A DNA stretch of 64,000 nt from Seiridium cupressi (lineage: Eukaryota > Ascomycota > Sordariomycetes > Amphisphaeriales > Sporocadaceae). Positions 1-11,365 of the stretch are shown here, piece after piece. The notes beneath the pieces were generated by a model. The model did no database searches. It was not told where the DNA came from and saw only the letters and a list, made by a program, of their open reading frames with translations. Every line of letters starts with the position of its first letter. Within the stretch, counting starts at the first letter, position 1. The stretch is taken from NCBI GenBank assembly GCA_036674765.1, contig JARVKI010000020.1:310001-374000 (forward strand). Direction: 5' to 3'. The translations under genes were made by a program, and so were the position numbers.

Positions 1-1695
1 GACAAGGATTCTGAGGGTCCGGGCAGCAAGAAAAAGGTGCCTAAGAAGAAGACCATTAAGCATCACCCACATCTGGTCCACATAAAAGCCTGGACGCTAC
101 TGGTAAGTCTAGGAGACAGCAATCATGGTTTGCTAAGGTTTGAACAAAAGAAACTAATTCACGATAGTGGGCAATATATCATGCCCAGAAGGGTACCTGC
201 AGAGTGCCTGCATGGTTTTCGGCCCGCATGCCGACGCGTACCGAATGTGCCAATTTCATGGCTCGATTCGAATTGATTGAAGGTTACCTCATGGTTAGTG
301 TATCGGAGAACTTGGAATTTACACTGTCTAACTGCAATTATAGGTGTCAAAATCCTTGTGCAGCTCTTTTTACGAAGCCTCCTTTGAAGATCGCTTGGCA
401 TATTATCCCGAAGCTGAGATGCATGTAAGTCTTGTTGCGACTAGGCATAAACAATATTCCAAATTGCTAACTGGCTCTAGACCAAGATTGCAAACAAGAG
501 GCTCAACACCCGCCGCGATACAAAGGTCTCCTTCGGCGACCACATGATGAAAAACCGCGACGATTATTATAAGGACGACGAAGGAAACTTTCGTGATCGA
601 GCAAACGGCCAACTAATCAGCCAGTCAGAGTCATCGACTCTGTCCGCAGACTATCGGAAGCTTGTACAGGAACTGCCCACAAGAAAGAGAGGCAGCGACC
701 AAGGGCTCTTTGTGGACGCCTTAGGCCCTTCTGAGGCGGGCAAGTCTCAGAAACGAAAAGCCCCGTCACACGACGCCATCGGCGACAATGATGAGGAACA
801 AGAGGAGGCACCCCCTAGAAAAAGTGCCCGTAAAGGCAAGACATCCCGTCCTACACGTGCTTCGCGTAAGGGCGGATATACAGCTCCACCACAAGTGGCT
901 GCGGGGCCTGCGGATGTAGTCTCTACGCTGAAAGGGGGGCAGGCCAACACTCTTGTCATGGCCAATGGTCTAAATAAGCCCACTGTCGCTTCTACGGAGC
1001 ATAGCGGCGTCCAACCTGGCTATCCCGGCGCTTACGCTGCTGCCTTACCTTTGGCGGTGACACAAGACGCCGCACGACTCAACATGAACTATCTGAACCA
1101 GGGTAGTTCTTTTCTCTCACAGCAGGGGTTCGGCCTTTTCACCACCGACACTCCCCGAACATATGGTAACCAGTTGTCTACCTTGGATGGTTTCTCATCA
1201 ATGAACGCGTTTGTTGAGCCTACACAAACGCATGTATCCCTGGCTCCTGATATTCTAGGAGTTGCTCCATAGGTTGGAGCAACTTCTACGTATAATCCGG
1301 TATTTCAAACGTCGTCACACCCTCATCACGTCCAAGTGAACCCTCAGCTCCTGACACAAGCTGAGTTTCAGAACACTGGCGCGCCTTCCTATGCGACTTA
1401 TACAAATGATGCCGCAGGAGCTCATTTACTGTTACCTTTTATCGCCACTGGCGAACAGCAAGAACAACAGCAATCACAGGCAACAACTGCCCCAGAACCT
1501 GGTTGGACTGAATCGTTCTTAGCCAAACTGGCAGCAGTTGAAGCGGAGATGCAGTTCACCGGGGATCACGCCCCCCCTCAAGAGACCACCGTTCCCGACG
1601 CCATAACGCCACCACTAACACTCGACGATGTGTTGAAGTGTGATCCCGCGCAGGATTTCTTCTGGCCACAGTGTAATGGACAAGACGGCCTATGA
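1..1695 (+). CDS. 3' part of an unrecognised multi-exon gene, interrupted by an in-frame TAG
   Basis: Product not recognised; the 5' end lies outside the window. Exons 1-102, 168-293, 344-424 and 481 onward join in phase 0 with clean GT-AG introns (GTAAGT at 103 and 425, GTTAGT at 294). The N-terminal visible part is basic (KKKVPKKK) and then compact and hydrophobic/aromatic. From about 540 the protein becomes low-complexity, acidic and basic (KRKAPSHD, PRKSARKGK), suggesting a nuclear or DNA-associated protein, which is inference. The frame reaches TAG at 1270-1272 but stays open in the same frame from 1273 to the stop at 1693-1695, adding about 140 Gln/Pro-rich residues ending in an acidic, aromatic motif. 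Either the protein ends at 1272, or the TAG is a nonsense mutation in a longer gene. Removing it as an intron would need a 39-bp intron (1234-1272), which is short for fungi. Confidence 0.55.
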
Positions 1696-3032
1696 CATAC
1701 GCCGAAGCTCCAGCGCTGCCAAGGAAATTCTACCTATAGACTATAGATTTTCTTCTTCTTAGAGAATTTCTCCGCAATTCTATGTCGCGGGCGACATAAA
1801 ACGCGAGGAGAACAGACATCTTTCTCTTATATTTTCCTTATAATACGGCTAGATTTATTTCTTGGAGAACACAGTTTGATAGATAGACCGCATGATAGAG
1901 ACAGAAATTCAGGTCTTTGACACTAAACTATTATCAATGTCCCTTTTGTTTCTGCCTTCCGTGCTAATGTCGCTGATAAATGCGTGAGTATCGCTGATAG
2001 ATACGCGAGTGTCTATGAAAAATGTGCAGGTGTCCTTAAGAAATGCGTAAAATTTTTTATAAAAACTGTATTGATGTCTATAAGAAATGTTTAAATGCCA
2101 ACGATAAATGCGCAATGATTATTTTAACATTATAGGATATCGAGTCGTTAGGATCAAACATGGCCTACCTTTCTATCACTAGGAAAACACCGACTAATCA
2201 CATTTCAGGAAACCTTGGGCTAGGTCTCAATCCCCAACCAATCACGACACTGCGAGTGACACGTTCCAGGAAAGTCTCAACAATAGGATCCGGTCGCGGG
2301 GCCAATGAATTCACATTCCGACGGCACACGGTCCAGGCGCCACGATTTCTAGGCTCGACTATACCATCTTCCCCCAGACCCGGGATGGTCCAGACCCCGA
2401 GCTGCGGCGATGTGCGGATCGCTGAGGTCTCGGAAGGTACGTGATGGAAGGCGGGGTCAGCGTCTTTGGCACCGCTCGATATGCTTTGGCGCTGGCCAGA
2501 CTTGGCTCCATGTGGCATGTGGAACCCAGAAGTCTAGATGAGCAGGCCAAAGGAGCGAATAGAGATCTGCACGTGTGTATGTGTGCTTCCCTTGGTTTGC
2601 ACAACTTCGTCGAGCATAGTGCATATAGTCTAGTGGGGTCTCTTGGTGCAAGACTCCAATGACACGGTCCATGATGATGACAACCGTATCGGCACTTGTC
2701 TCGGCGCAAAACGCGGGGCTTGGCAATGTTTCCTCGTGAACTCCTGAGTTAGTGGAGATACGGGGCCAGCGATGTTGGCGGTTGTCGGGGTTGGGCACAT
2801 TCGCATATTATGATGCCTCATTGGTGGGTCTCCGGGTGCTGCTGGAATGTTCCTGAGGCTATTTGGATATAACTACCTGTGCTGCCCCCACCACGACAAC
2901 GACATTCCATGAGGAGCGCAAGGAAAAGGAAACCAGGCATAAGATAACCCTTCAATCCGACGAATAGGCAACAACCAGGTTGACCAAAGGCTCAATACAA
3001 CCTACCGTCTTGTTGATTCAGCGATCTTCAAG
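1696..3032. other. intergenic, no supported gene
   Basis: Apart from the 21-bp tandem repeat, this stretch is AT-rich up to about 2150, then of normal composition. Overlapping open frames at 2160-2820 on both strands have no recognisable domain and no consistent splice structure, so they are not called. Confidence 0.5.
1968..2093. repeat. degenerate 21-bp tandem repeat, six units
   Basis: Units begin near 1968, 1989, 2010, 2031, 2052 and 2073. Most share the pattern TGTCnnTnAnAAATGCGnnAG; the fifth unit is strongly degenerate. Because 21 is a multiple of 3, the minus strand reads as a diverged heptapeptide repeat in a 68-codon open frame (1909-2115), but no start context or homology supports a protein. 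It lies in an AT-rich gap downstream of the first gene. Confidence 0.6.
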
Positions 3033-3464
3033 ATGAGTATTATCTCTGCGTCGATAGTCGACCAAACGGCCGTACTGGGTCATTATTCCGGAATCGTCGG
3101 TACTCTAGGACCACTCCTCGGCTATACCCTTCGTTGTCAGCAGATCTTGAGCGACATCACACTCTTTGTTGTCTTGCGTTCATACTTCATTGCCTCGCAT
3201 CTATTGTTTTTAACCAGAATCCTCGCTACGCAGGCGGCCGTCATATCCAAATTTCTTCTGTTCCACACCGGCCACATCTCGAGTCGGGCCATACGGTCGA
3301 TATGGGACTCCCCAGGGACGAGGCGTTTAAGGAAGAAGCTGGAGCTGGAGTTTTTCACTTTCATTCTCGGTGGCGGAAATAGTGTATGCCTGCTGATGTT
3401 CTGGCCCGGTTGGTGGGTTCTGGGTTTCGTGACCTTGACCATCTGCTGTTCATGTGCTGGTTGA
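3033..3464 (+). CDS. small uncharacterised membrane protein, 143 aa
   Basis: Single-exon frame with a clean ATG at 3033. The protein has a hydrophobic N-terminal half (around residues 18-34 and 44-66), a basic amphipathic middle (RRLRKKLELEFF near 105-117) and a C-terminal hydrophobic hairpin rich in Trp and Cys (about 118-142). This gives roughly three membrane segments with basic loops. It lies head-on to the minus-strand XAP5 gene. I do not recognise the family. Composition, length and topology look like a real protein, and the opposite-strand frames are shadows of it. It could be part of a longer spliced gene, but no convincing donor was seen. Confidence 0.5.
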   Translation: MSIISASIVDQTAVLGHYSGIVGTLGPLLGYTLRCQQILSDITLFVVLRSYFIASHLLFLTRILATQAAVISKFLLFHTGHISSRAIRSIWDSPGTRRLRKKLELEFFTFILGGGNSVCLLMFWPGWWVLGFVTLTICCSCAG

Positions 3465-3780
3465 ACTAGTATCAGAGGTTGGGTAAGTTGGCCATTCTGA
3501 TAGATGTTGAACCACTCTCCTTTTACTAACATCTTTAGAATAAAAATTCATCCCGGCAGCCGCTACCGGACAACTCGATAGTCGTTAAGTATATGCTGTG
3601 TCGACTGCAGCATCCGATCGATCATACTATTACCACCCCCATACGAAGCGTCAGGCTGTGTCGATTGTCGCTGGGATCCACCAAAATGGCATGTACAGAG
3701 CGCACATCCCCGAGAGTACCACTGGCAGTACCACCCGCGTAAAAGGAGGACCAGTAATGCGGAAGAGTGGCAGCCTGTCT

Positions 3781-4183
3781 TCACGAATAGAAGAACGTAT
3801 TGCCGCCCAAGTCGCGACGAACTTCCTGCCTATAGTCTTTCTCCGCATCGAACTCCTGCCACACGCTGGCTGGGTAGATGTGCTTGTTACGCTCATACCA
3901 TCGACGGTCGACCACCTTGGTGTATGTTGGGTCGTCAGATGCACCTTCCAGCTTGCTCGTCTCCTCGGCAGCTTTCGCTGCTCTGCTGGCTGCTGTAGAG
4001 AGGGGGTCGATTGGCGTATTGTCGGTCTTTTTAGGAGGTGCCTCGTTTGTATAATCAAATAACCGCTTGTCGCTAGGTCCCGTGGTTTTGTTCATAATGA
4101 AATAGAGGAAGTCATAGTGCTGTGATGGATCAATCCAGTTAGTCGCACGTTTCTATAGTTCAGAGGCTAGAAGGAGTATATAG

Positions 4184-4242
<59 letters not shown>

Positions 4243-4950
4243 GCCAATAGAAGGGAGAATACTCACATGAGGAATGATGATGTTTCCCCTAACGATCATT
4301 AAATCGTCGACACCGACCCTCGCCCATTCTCGTCGCGCGTTGGCCTTCTCACCAACGCCCAAGTCGGCGCCCACTTTCCTGCTCTTGTCGAGGAAGACCC
4401 AAACAAAATCACCCTTTTTGACACGCACCGTGCCACCGGGAATGTTTGAACCGTCGTAGAAAACAAAGGGTATGGCGATTTCCGTTGCTTTGACCGCCTC
4501 CTGCCTTTCAAGAAACTCCTTCCTCAGCGATTCTCGCTCGGCCGCCTCTCGTCGCAGGGCTGCCTTTGTCATGGCCCGCGGCACGACAGCCACTGATGCG
4601 TTTGCCTTGAACTTGGATTTTGGCGGGGCTTTGGGTGCGCCATCTTCAGCGTCGTCTCCAGCGCCTTCCTCCTCCCCGTCGTCGTCAAAACTGAGCTTGG
4701 TTACCTTGCGCTTCTTGGCCTGCTTTTTCACCTGGGCGGCGCCGCTCGTAGCTGCCGGATCTGGTGTCGTGGTCAGGGATCGGTCGACGGGCGCGCCTGA
4801 AGCCTCACGCTCCTGCTGCTCGAGCACCTCGGCGCGGCGCTTGCGAAAGTCGGCATGTGTCACGAGGCCGACAGTGGTGTTGGATATGCGCTCCTGGGTT
4901 GACTTGTTCTGCGACTGGAATCGCGACTCGTTGGGAGTCGGAGTTGACAT
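3781..4950 (-). CDS. XAP5/FAM50 family nuclear protein
   Basis: Two exons, 4950-4267 and 4119-3781, joined in phase 0 across a 147-bp intron. The start is the MSTPTPNE methionine at 4950 rather than one ten codons upstream. The N-terminal half is charged and low-complexity: VTHADFRKRR near residue 30, a basic KKQAKKRKVTKLSF stretch typical of the family, then an acidic run. The C-terminal half is the XAP5 domain: IPFVFYDGSNIPGG, KKGDFVWVFLD, then IIPHHYDFLYF across the splice, and KVVDRRWYERNKHIYPASVW near the end. The full conserved block supports an intact gene. Family members (human FAM50A, plant XCT, fission yeast Xap5) are nuclear and linked to spliceosome or chromatin function. The intron holds a long TA/GA microsatellite. 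Confidence 0.92.
4170..4238. repeat. (TA)n(GA)n compound microsatellite in the XAP5 intron
   Basis: An almost pure TA run of about 35 bp is followed directly by an AG/GA run of about 28 bp. Both sit between the splice donor at 4266-4261 and the acceptor next to 4119. The length is likely polymorphic. Confidence 0.9.
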
Positions 4951-5622
4951 GATTGCTGGCGACCACGTTGTCAGGTTCACTTACGACAATTGTGCTTGGA
5001 ACTCTGACGTACGTCGCGTTGCTTGAGCTAGGGGCTTGGGGGGCTTTTTAGCAAGGGTCCCTTATCTGATAATGGGCAAGCACAATGGACCATTGATGCC
5101 TGCCCTAGCTGCAATTCATGAACACTAGCAACAGAGCAAAGACAAAAACTGATGCGAATTAGCTTTATTTTATTTATAGTTTTTTCCTTCGTCTTGTTAG
5201 TGAACTTTAATTTGAGTTATTCGTAATCATCTTTATTAATCAAGAGCTTGTGTAACCATGTAATACGCAGCCTAATTAATTAGTGATTCAAATCTCATTC
5301 ACAAAAAGTTCACTTGAGCAACACAAATAAATTGACGTGAGTTACTTTATGCATTCATCAAGTCTCACACAAAAATACGTAGGCTTATTATGTCACTGAA
5401 CGCAGTAATCATGATCAATCAACTCAGTAACGTCAATATATTCATCCGATATTCACGCTCTTTTTGTAGCAAGTTGTCTTTTTAACCTTGTCCGACCGGG
5501 TCCGACCTGTACATACACCAACCCACATATGTACAATGATGCTAGGAGGATCCAAACCACAGCTATACTGGCTTCTACTTATACAAATCCCTAGCGAAGA
5601 GGCTTGCTTTATCGGCTCTTGA
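4951..5622. other. intergenic, XAP5 promoter side and 3' flank of the beta-lactamase-like gene
   Basis: The segment 5150-5470 is strikingly AT-rich with TTAATTAATTAG-type strings and no open frame of interest. It probably carries the XAP5 promoter next to 4951 and the terminator of the following minus-strand gene. No specific site is claimed. Confidence 0.4.
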
Positions 5623-7605
5623 TCATGAGACCTTCGGCAATGTGATTCTCAACGCAGGAATCTCGATAGAGGTGACAGCGCCAGCTGCATTTTGATAGAA
5701 GATCAAATCATCTGCACTCGTGCTGGCGTATAACACACTCTCTACGCCCACCCAGGATCCGCAGTCCGTGCTGAACATCTTGTCGACCTCCTCGCTGGCC
5801 GCCAGGTCCTCGAAAATCGCCTTGAACTTGATCTTCTTGCCGCCGTCCGCCGTATCCGAGTAGAGGCCCCCCGGGTACAGCCGAATGGAAGGAATCGTGG
5901 GCACGTATGTGAGCTGCAGGGAAACAACATTGGTCCGGAAGTCAGTACCGTTACTGAACCACTGGCTGACGGAGAGTCCGGGTCTGCCATCAGTGGTAAT
6001 TGTTATGGACGAGTTCAGGGGCCTGTTATGTATGCCAGTTGTGACGTTTGCCGGCGCCGTATAGGTACCAGAGAACTTGTTCGCCGCCTGATTCTTGGCG
6101 GCGCTTGTAACAGCGGGCACCATAACGTTACCAAGGATATCTGCGATGTCCCAGTTCGTGTTACCCGGAATACTCCCCGCAATCATGATGGAGAAACCGA
6201 TATCATAGTCGGGGATCAAGATGAAAGCCGCCATGTAGCTGCCGATACCACCAGCCTTGTTGTATCCGGTCGTCTCTCGGTATTCGGGGCCCAGCGGGAT
6301 GCGGCGCACGCCCCATGGAGCACCGACACTCGCTCTTGGGTCTGAGGAGAATGAGGAAGGCTTCAGCCAGCGCTTTGTAATGACAGGGGACAGCTGTTTG
6401 TAGTTGAGGATGGCGCGCCCGAACTTGGCAATGTCACCGGCAGAGGAGTACATATTGCCTGCACTGTTGGCGATTGTCAGTGTTTAGCTTGTAAATGATA
6501 CTCAATCGGGGTCTACACCTACGGTGATTCTTCGCCCAACTGGAAGCTCCATTTGGTATCGTTGGCGTTGCCAGGAATGATGCCAACGGCTGCTTTGGGG
6601 ACCTTGTAGTAGGTATTGTTCAGGCCGAGCGGTGTCAGCACTGTGTTTTGCATTAATGTCTGGAAGTCTTGACCTGTAATCTCCTCCAAGGCGTATCCCC
6701 TGCGACCAGTGTCAGTTCTCGTTTCCGCTAGTCCCCGTTCAACATGATTAAGCTCACAGTAGTTGAAAACCAATGTCGGAGTATGTTGGTGTCTGGAAGG
6801 TTCCCACCGATGGAGCGAAGTTGACGATACCTGCGAAGAATTCTTCCAACACCAATTAGTTGAGCCTGTAAGGATAATCTCGATCTCAACTTACGCGATC
6901 TATCACAGAGCGGTACATCGCCACAGGGTGGTAGATCTACCTTCGGGAGGGGTGGAAATCCGAGCTGTGCGATATGGTTCCTGGTAGAGTCTTGTTGACT
7001 AATCTCGCCAAGCAAAGCATCTAATCTGTGTTAGTCTTTGAGTTGTAGCTATTAGCTTGGACTGGACTGTTCTTACAATCTCTCGGAATCCCGGACATCT
7101 GTGTTGCCAGAGCCCCGATCGTCACATCATCCCATGCGGTGTACAGAACGGGATCTGACGAGCTTCGATTTGCGAGGGCTGCCAACTCTGGAACATACTT
7201 TGTGATAGGCGAATTCCACATCTCATCGCCGGCATTTAGGAGGAAGTTGTAGACGGTGAAAACCTTTGTCAGGCTACCTAAGCGAAACACGGTTTTGTCG
7301 TCGACGGTTGTAACTCCGGGATGTGTTAGGTTGGCCAACTGCGGCGAGGTATGTGAGTATGAGAACAAAGGATCCTCCTCATGCGCCGAAAAGGCTTGAA
7401 CCGAGTAGGAAAAGGCCGCCGTTGCGCTATAATTGGCGTTCCACGTGGCGAAGTGCTGCGTCAAGTTTGCGACAGCCTCTTTAATGACGGGCAACGTCGA
7501 GAGCTTGGTTGGCTTGGGGAAAACAGGGCCATCCAACGGGCAGTTGTTGATGGCCGCACTGAAGGAAAGGCCGCCCGCCAACAGAACCAGAACTTTAGCC
7601 CACAT
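5623..7605 (-). CDS. secreted beta-lactamase-fold (AmpC/class C-like) serine hydrolase
   Basis: Five exons, 7605-7077, 7020-6895, 6842-6758, 6699-6523 and 6463-5623, give 1758 nt and 585 aa. The start MWAKVLVLLAGG begins a clear signal peptide; an ATG 12 codons upstream is less likely. The SxxK motif is SLTK (about residue 111). The second motif is YSD in PTYSDIGFQLL, in the place of the usual YxN. Other family landmarks are SGIPRDYALLGE, GYALEEITGQDFQ and an AGNMYSSAGDIAKFG block. N-glycosylation sequons are frequent. Fungal proteins of this family (PF00144) are extracellular or vacuolar esterase/peptidase-like enzymes, and some transfer acyl groups in secondary metabolism. The substrate is unknown here. 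The second intron's acceptor was chosen because it alone keeps the frame and restores the conserved SQFFAGIVNFAPS block. Confidence 0.88.
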
Positions 7606-7641
7606 CTTGGTTTCTGTCGTCGTGGATGTCGTCCTTGTCAC

Positions 7642-10032
7642 AATGACTACTACACAGCTGAACGAGAGACAGGCCTGCGAAGCAGTGACAGGAATGCCAA
7701 GACATGATTTCGACGAGACTTCATTGCGATGTATATATGATAAATCCTTGCATGAGTTGTCAGCCAGGCACGTGGACTGGATTCGTTTCCTCGATCAAAT
7801 CTTGTGCATTTCCCGGGCCATGGTGCGTAATAGGAAAGTGTTCTGTGTGGCATGTGTTGACCTGGTGTCCCGATTGGGAAGCTGCTATAGCTTTGTAGCT
7901 TGGGTGCACCCTGAAATACTAATTTGACATGGTCAATTAGAATATAATCGAAGAACCTGGGTGACATTTCATTCTATGGGCTCGAGCCTCCCGTTTGCAA
8001 AAATGGTAGCATAGATCATCTCCCATGATTTCGATTGGTATCAGGTTGGTGCTAGATCACTGCAAAACTGTGTATAGTCGAGTGACATACGTCTACCGTC
8101 ACGCGTGGGTGTTATCAGTGCATGATCTAGGCCTGAGCTTACGTGGAGCCAAGACGTGCAATCTACGACAAGGTCCGTTACCTATCAGACTTGCGGGGCA
8201 GAGACTTGGCTTTGGGGGATCTGCAATCAACATGCAGGTACGTTCATAGTCTCCATGCTAATATAACCGACTGCCAGGGCATCTCCGTAACCGAATAGAG
8301 CCGCAAGTTTGAATCTCTGTGCTTGAGAAAATGATGATAGTCGGTGGATGAAGTTCGTTCCCCTGGTGTCAACTGCTCATGAGCTTGCCAATTGCTCTGG
8401 TCTCGTATGATGACAGGAGAACTGATTCTGTCGCCGACGAGATCACTAATAGTTACCCACCCGGAAACGAGATTGCCGTTCATATAATCTAGGCAAGAGT
8501 AGAAGATGAGAACCTTCGACCTCGAGACCTTCCGCAAAATGCCAAGACTCGCTTCACAGGTATGCGAGTTATGTCGCATCGCTGATCGCGCATACCGTCG
8601 GATGCGGGCAGCAGTGGTGATTTGGCGACGGTTTTGGGAAATGATCGTGATGAGGATGTAAGTGCGTTCACATGGGATCTCTGCAGTTGCAACGTTCGTT
8701 GCCTTTTGGCCCTCCAGGTCCGAAAGAGGGAGGTGTAAGTGCGCCCAGCTCGGTTGGTTGAGGGGCGTAGGTCGCCTCGGCCAATGATACTGCTCATATC
8801 CGTGTCGCTCACAAATGCGAAACCGACCTCTCCACACTTGCCCGGGTCGACTGCCCGAGCCGGGCAATTGTCCCAGGTCCTAAACTTAGGTTTTTGGATC
8901 ATACCTCAATATCAGCAGCTTGACGATGAAAGGGGCTTCCCCTTGTCAGAAAAACGTGGGAATTGCATGAGCTGGTAGATTAACATGTTTGCGGAAACCC
9001 CCCGCGGAGACGATTGCATCATCCCGAGGCCTTCTTATACCATCCCATCATTCAGATTCTCCGGCCAGTCACTCGGATCCGAGAACTAAACTCACCGGAC
9101 TACATTCCGGCATATATAGAAGGATGCTATAGCTTAGGAGAATACACCGAAGCAGCTCCACTTGTTGGCTTATACCCTTGAAGATTACTGTGGTCAACCT
9201 GGACGGGCGTTCCCTTGATACGAATCTATTGGCGTAGATTGATGAGGCTGCGTCGTCGATTACTATGTAGTAAAATATTTGAGCTGTATCAGCTGGAAAC
9301 ACAAGGCACACTTGTTGCATACCGTCATATATATGTTGGATCCCCAGAGATCAGTTGATCCGTCCCATTGATGTTACCCTGACCTGATGAGAGAACCTTA
9401 CTTCGTTGCAAGAATTCATCGAGATTGCCAAGGATGATACTTTCCTTTCTCGTTTGAAACAATTGCTTCCATCTTAAATAGTGGCAGCAGGCGCATCTCA
9501 CTAGTCGGGCTGTCGTGGCTTTTCCCTTGGGCCAAAAACTTCTCGTAGGCAGAGTGCATGGTCGAACTTGATGACAAGATCTTCCGGGTGGGTAAATGCA
9601 TTAGTTAGAAGTAATGCTAGATCAGCCCTCCACACCATTTTCTCTGGCGGAGGACTGACTCGTTTCCAAAGTATTGGAGTATCACTGAACAGCGTTCAGA
9701 GGCAACGTCTCCGACCCCCAATCAGTCAGACGGCATATCTGAGAACGCGCCGATGGACGAGCAGTATTTCAACACGTGGGGAATTTCGCGCCAGTGACTT
9801 TCGTCTGTCTGCTTGTCAAGAGCGACATACCCCATGCCATATCGGCTCCTACATTCTCCTCCTTTCTATCCACCCTGCGGTTGAACCTCGCCGCCGCAAG
9901 CAGATGGTTCATTCGAGTCGAAGGCGTTATCTGTGTGTTCTGATATCAAGTATCATATTTTAATAGGCACAGAGCGTGTACTGGAGACCGGCGACACTTC
10001 GAAGTAGTTGTTCCATCTCCCACGAAGACAGA
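7642..10032. other. 2.4-kb intergenic region, no supported gene
   Basis: Upstream region of the beta-lactamase-like gene and 3' flank of Pop4. Open frames on both strands at 8244-8978 and 9568-9963 are mutually overlapping, unspliced and without recognised motifs. A short plus-strand frame near 8507-8659 contains a CELCRIADRAYRRMR string, but with only two cysteines it is not a zinc cluster. An unrecognised lineage-specific gene cannot be excluded. Confidence 0.4.
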
Positions 10033-10722
10033 TCACTGCAACTTCAGGTAGTGAGATCTGAACTTCTTGTTCGCTCTATCGCTCGGACGGAACTGGAACT
10101 GGTTACCGAGCACGTCAAATGTGAAGTTGTTTCTTTCATCGCTTCCCGCGTCAGGCGAGTTCTCTTTCCTTACAGGGACTGTGACACGAAACGTAGTACC
10201 TTCTTTTGGCACAGTCTTGACTTGATTTTTCCTCGTGATCATCTCAAACGTGAATCTGGTGTCCTTGATGACGATACCTTTCAACCCAACACGGCTGGGA
10301 TTTCGGCTCCTGCAGACCTCAACTTCAGCACCGTGGTAATCTGCGCCAGCAAGCTTGGCGGCGGCACCCTGCCCACCGGTGTATAGCTCATTCCCAAGAA
10401 CCTCACTTATATACCCAGTCCAGAGCCGGTTCAAGGGTTCGAAGATGTCATACTTCTGCCCCCCTTTCGGCAAGTCATAGAGGCCGAGCTTGCGACGCTC
10501 TCGCGACGTAAGCGGGGTGGGTTTGAGGGCCCCAGCGCGCTTCTTTTTATCCTCACGAGCTTTTCGCCGCGCTTGTCGTGCGTTTTTGGACGGTGGAGGT
10601 GAGTTGGGTCTTAGAAAGAGTGGTCGGTACTGGATCTTCTCATTGAAGATGCGCTGGGCGTTGTCGGGGCTGTGTGCGCGAGCTAGAAGCTCGTTCGTCA
10701 CCGAGGGAGTGTTTGATGCCAT
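10033..10722 (-). CDS. POP4: RNase P/MRP subunit Pop4 (Rpp29)
   Basis: Single exon, 229 aa, starting at MASNTPSVTNELLARAHSP; the longer frame to 10797 adds an unconserved leader. The N-terminal third is a basic, Pro-rich linker (QARRKAREDKKKRAG near 50). The UPF0086/Rpp29 Sm-like barrel follows: YDLPKGGQKYDIFEPLNRLW, then GADYHGAEVEVCRSRNPSRV, GIVIKDTRFTFEMITR, VPKEGTTFRVTVP and a C-terminal NQFQFRPSDRANKKFRSHYL. This domain binds the catalytic RNA of RNase P (tRNA 5' maturation) and RNase MRP (pre-rRNA cleavage) in the nucleus and nucleolus. Length and motif order are typical. It is divergent from the acyltransferase gene across a 643-bp shared upstream region. Confidence 0.95.
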   Translation of the reverse strand: MASNTPSVTNELLARAHSPDNAQRIFNEKIQYRPLFLRPNSPPPSKNARQARRKAREDKKKRAGALKPTPLTSRERRKLGLYDLPKGGQKYDIFEPLNRLWTGYISEVLGNELYTGGQGAAAKLAGADYHGAEVEVCRSRNPSRVGLKGIVIKDTRFTFEMITRKNQVKTVPKEGTTFRVTVPVRKENSPDAGSDERNNFTFDVLGNQFQFRPSDRANKKFRSHYLKLQ

Positions 10723-11365
10723 TGTGTATTGTTTGCCTGACCAACATCGATCATATTTGTGGATTACTTGGTGGTCGATGAATCGGCTCTCTCCCAAAGG
10801 AAGACTAAATTAAACGGGCGAATGGATTTTTCTCGCCTGCTCTACAATCCAATGCAAGCGGCAACGTCAAATTTCTGGGGAAGCTCTAGCGGGGCGGCAA
10901 GGCTGAGCAAATTGCCGTGTTGCATGCGCCTTACCTTATTCCAGCGCTTGCCCCTAATTAGACAGCGATTGAGCGTTCACATGCCCAGAACCTCGGCTGT
11001 TGTAGTGCAGGTGCTGATGCAAGCGCAGAGCTCCAAAGCTGGGGAAGTGACGACAGAGCCTTCAATGGTTCACCTTTTTTCAACGTAACGGTGCATTTGT
11101 AGTACACTGAGGATGATCCGCCAGTCCTCAGCATCCACTTCACTAAACCTTTTCCACCTCCAAGGTTGTTGTAGTCTTTTCTTCAGCCCGCGAAGTATTG
11201 TGTTGTAGCATAACACATTGATCCTTGACTGCTCGCCGGGAACCTCGAGACCGCGCGACTCCGACCATTGTAGACGTCCAGAGTTACAACACCTCTTGAA
11301 GCCTCGATGCCGACTCTTCTATAATTGTGGTAGACTTCGGCAAGTCTATTCCAGAAGAAGCAGGC
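10723..11365. promoter_or_regulatory. divergent upstream region of POP4 and the acyltransferase gene
   Basis: This 643-bp interval separates the two start codons, which face away from each other, so both promoters must lie here or overlap. No TATA box or specific operator was identified. Short open frames inside it have no recognisable product. Confidence 0.5.

Noticed and set aside
1234..1272. 39-bp intron to remove the TAG in the first gene
   Set aside because: Shorter than usual fungal introns and without a branch point; kept only as an alternative.
2160..2821. Several 60-116 codon frames on both strands
   Set aside because: All overlap each other in GC-balanced intergenic DNA; none shows domains or splice signals.
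8507..8659. Plus-strand CELCRIADRAYRR string as a possible zinc cluster
   Set aside because: Only two cysteines; the frame stops soon after and no DNA-binding context exists.
8244..8902. Minus-strand frames of 207 and 137 codons
   Set aside because: They overlap in different phases, and neither resembles a known family or has plausible introns.
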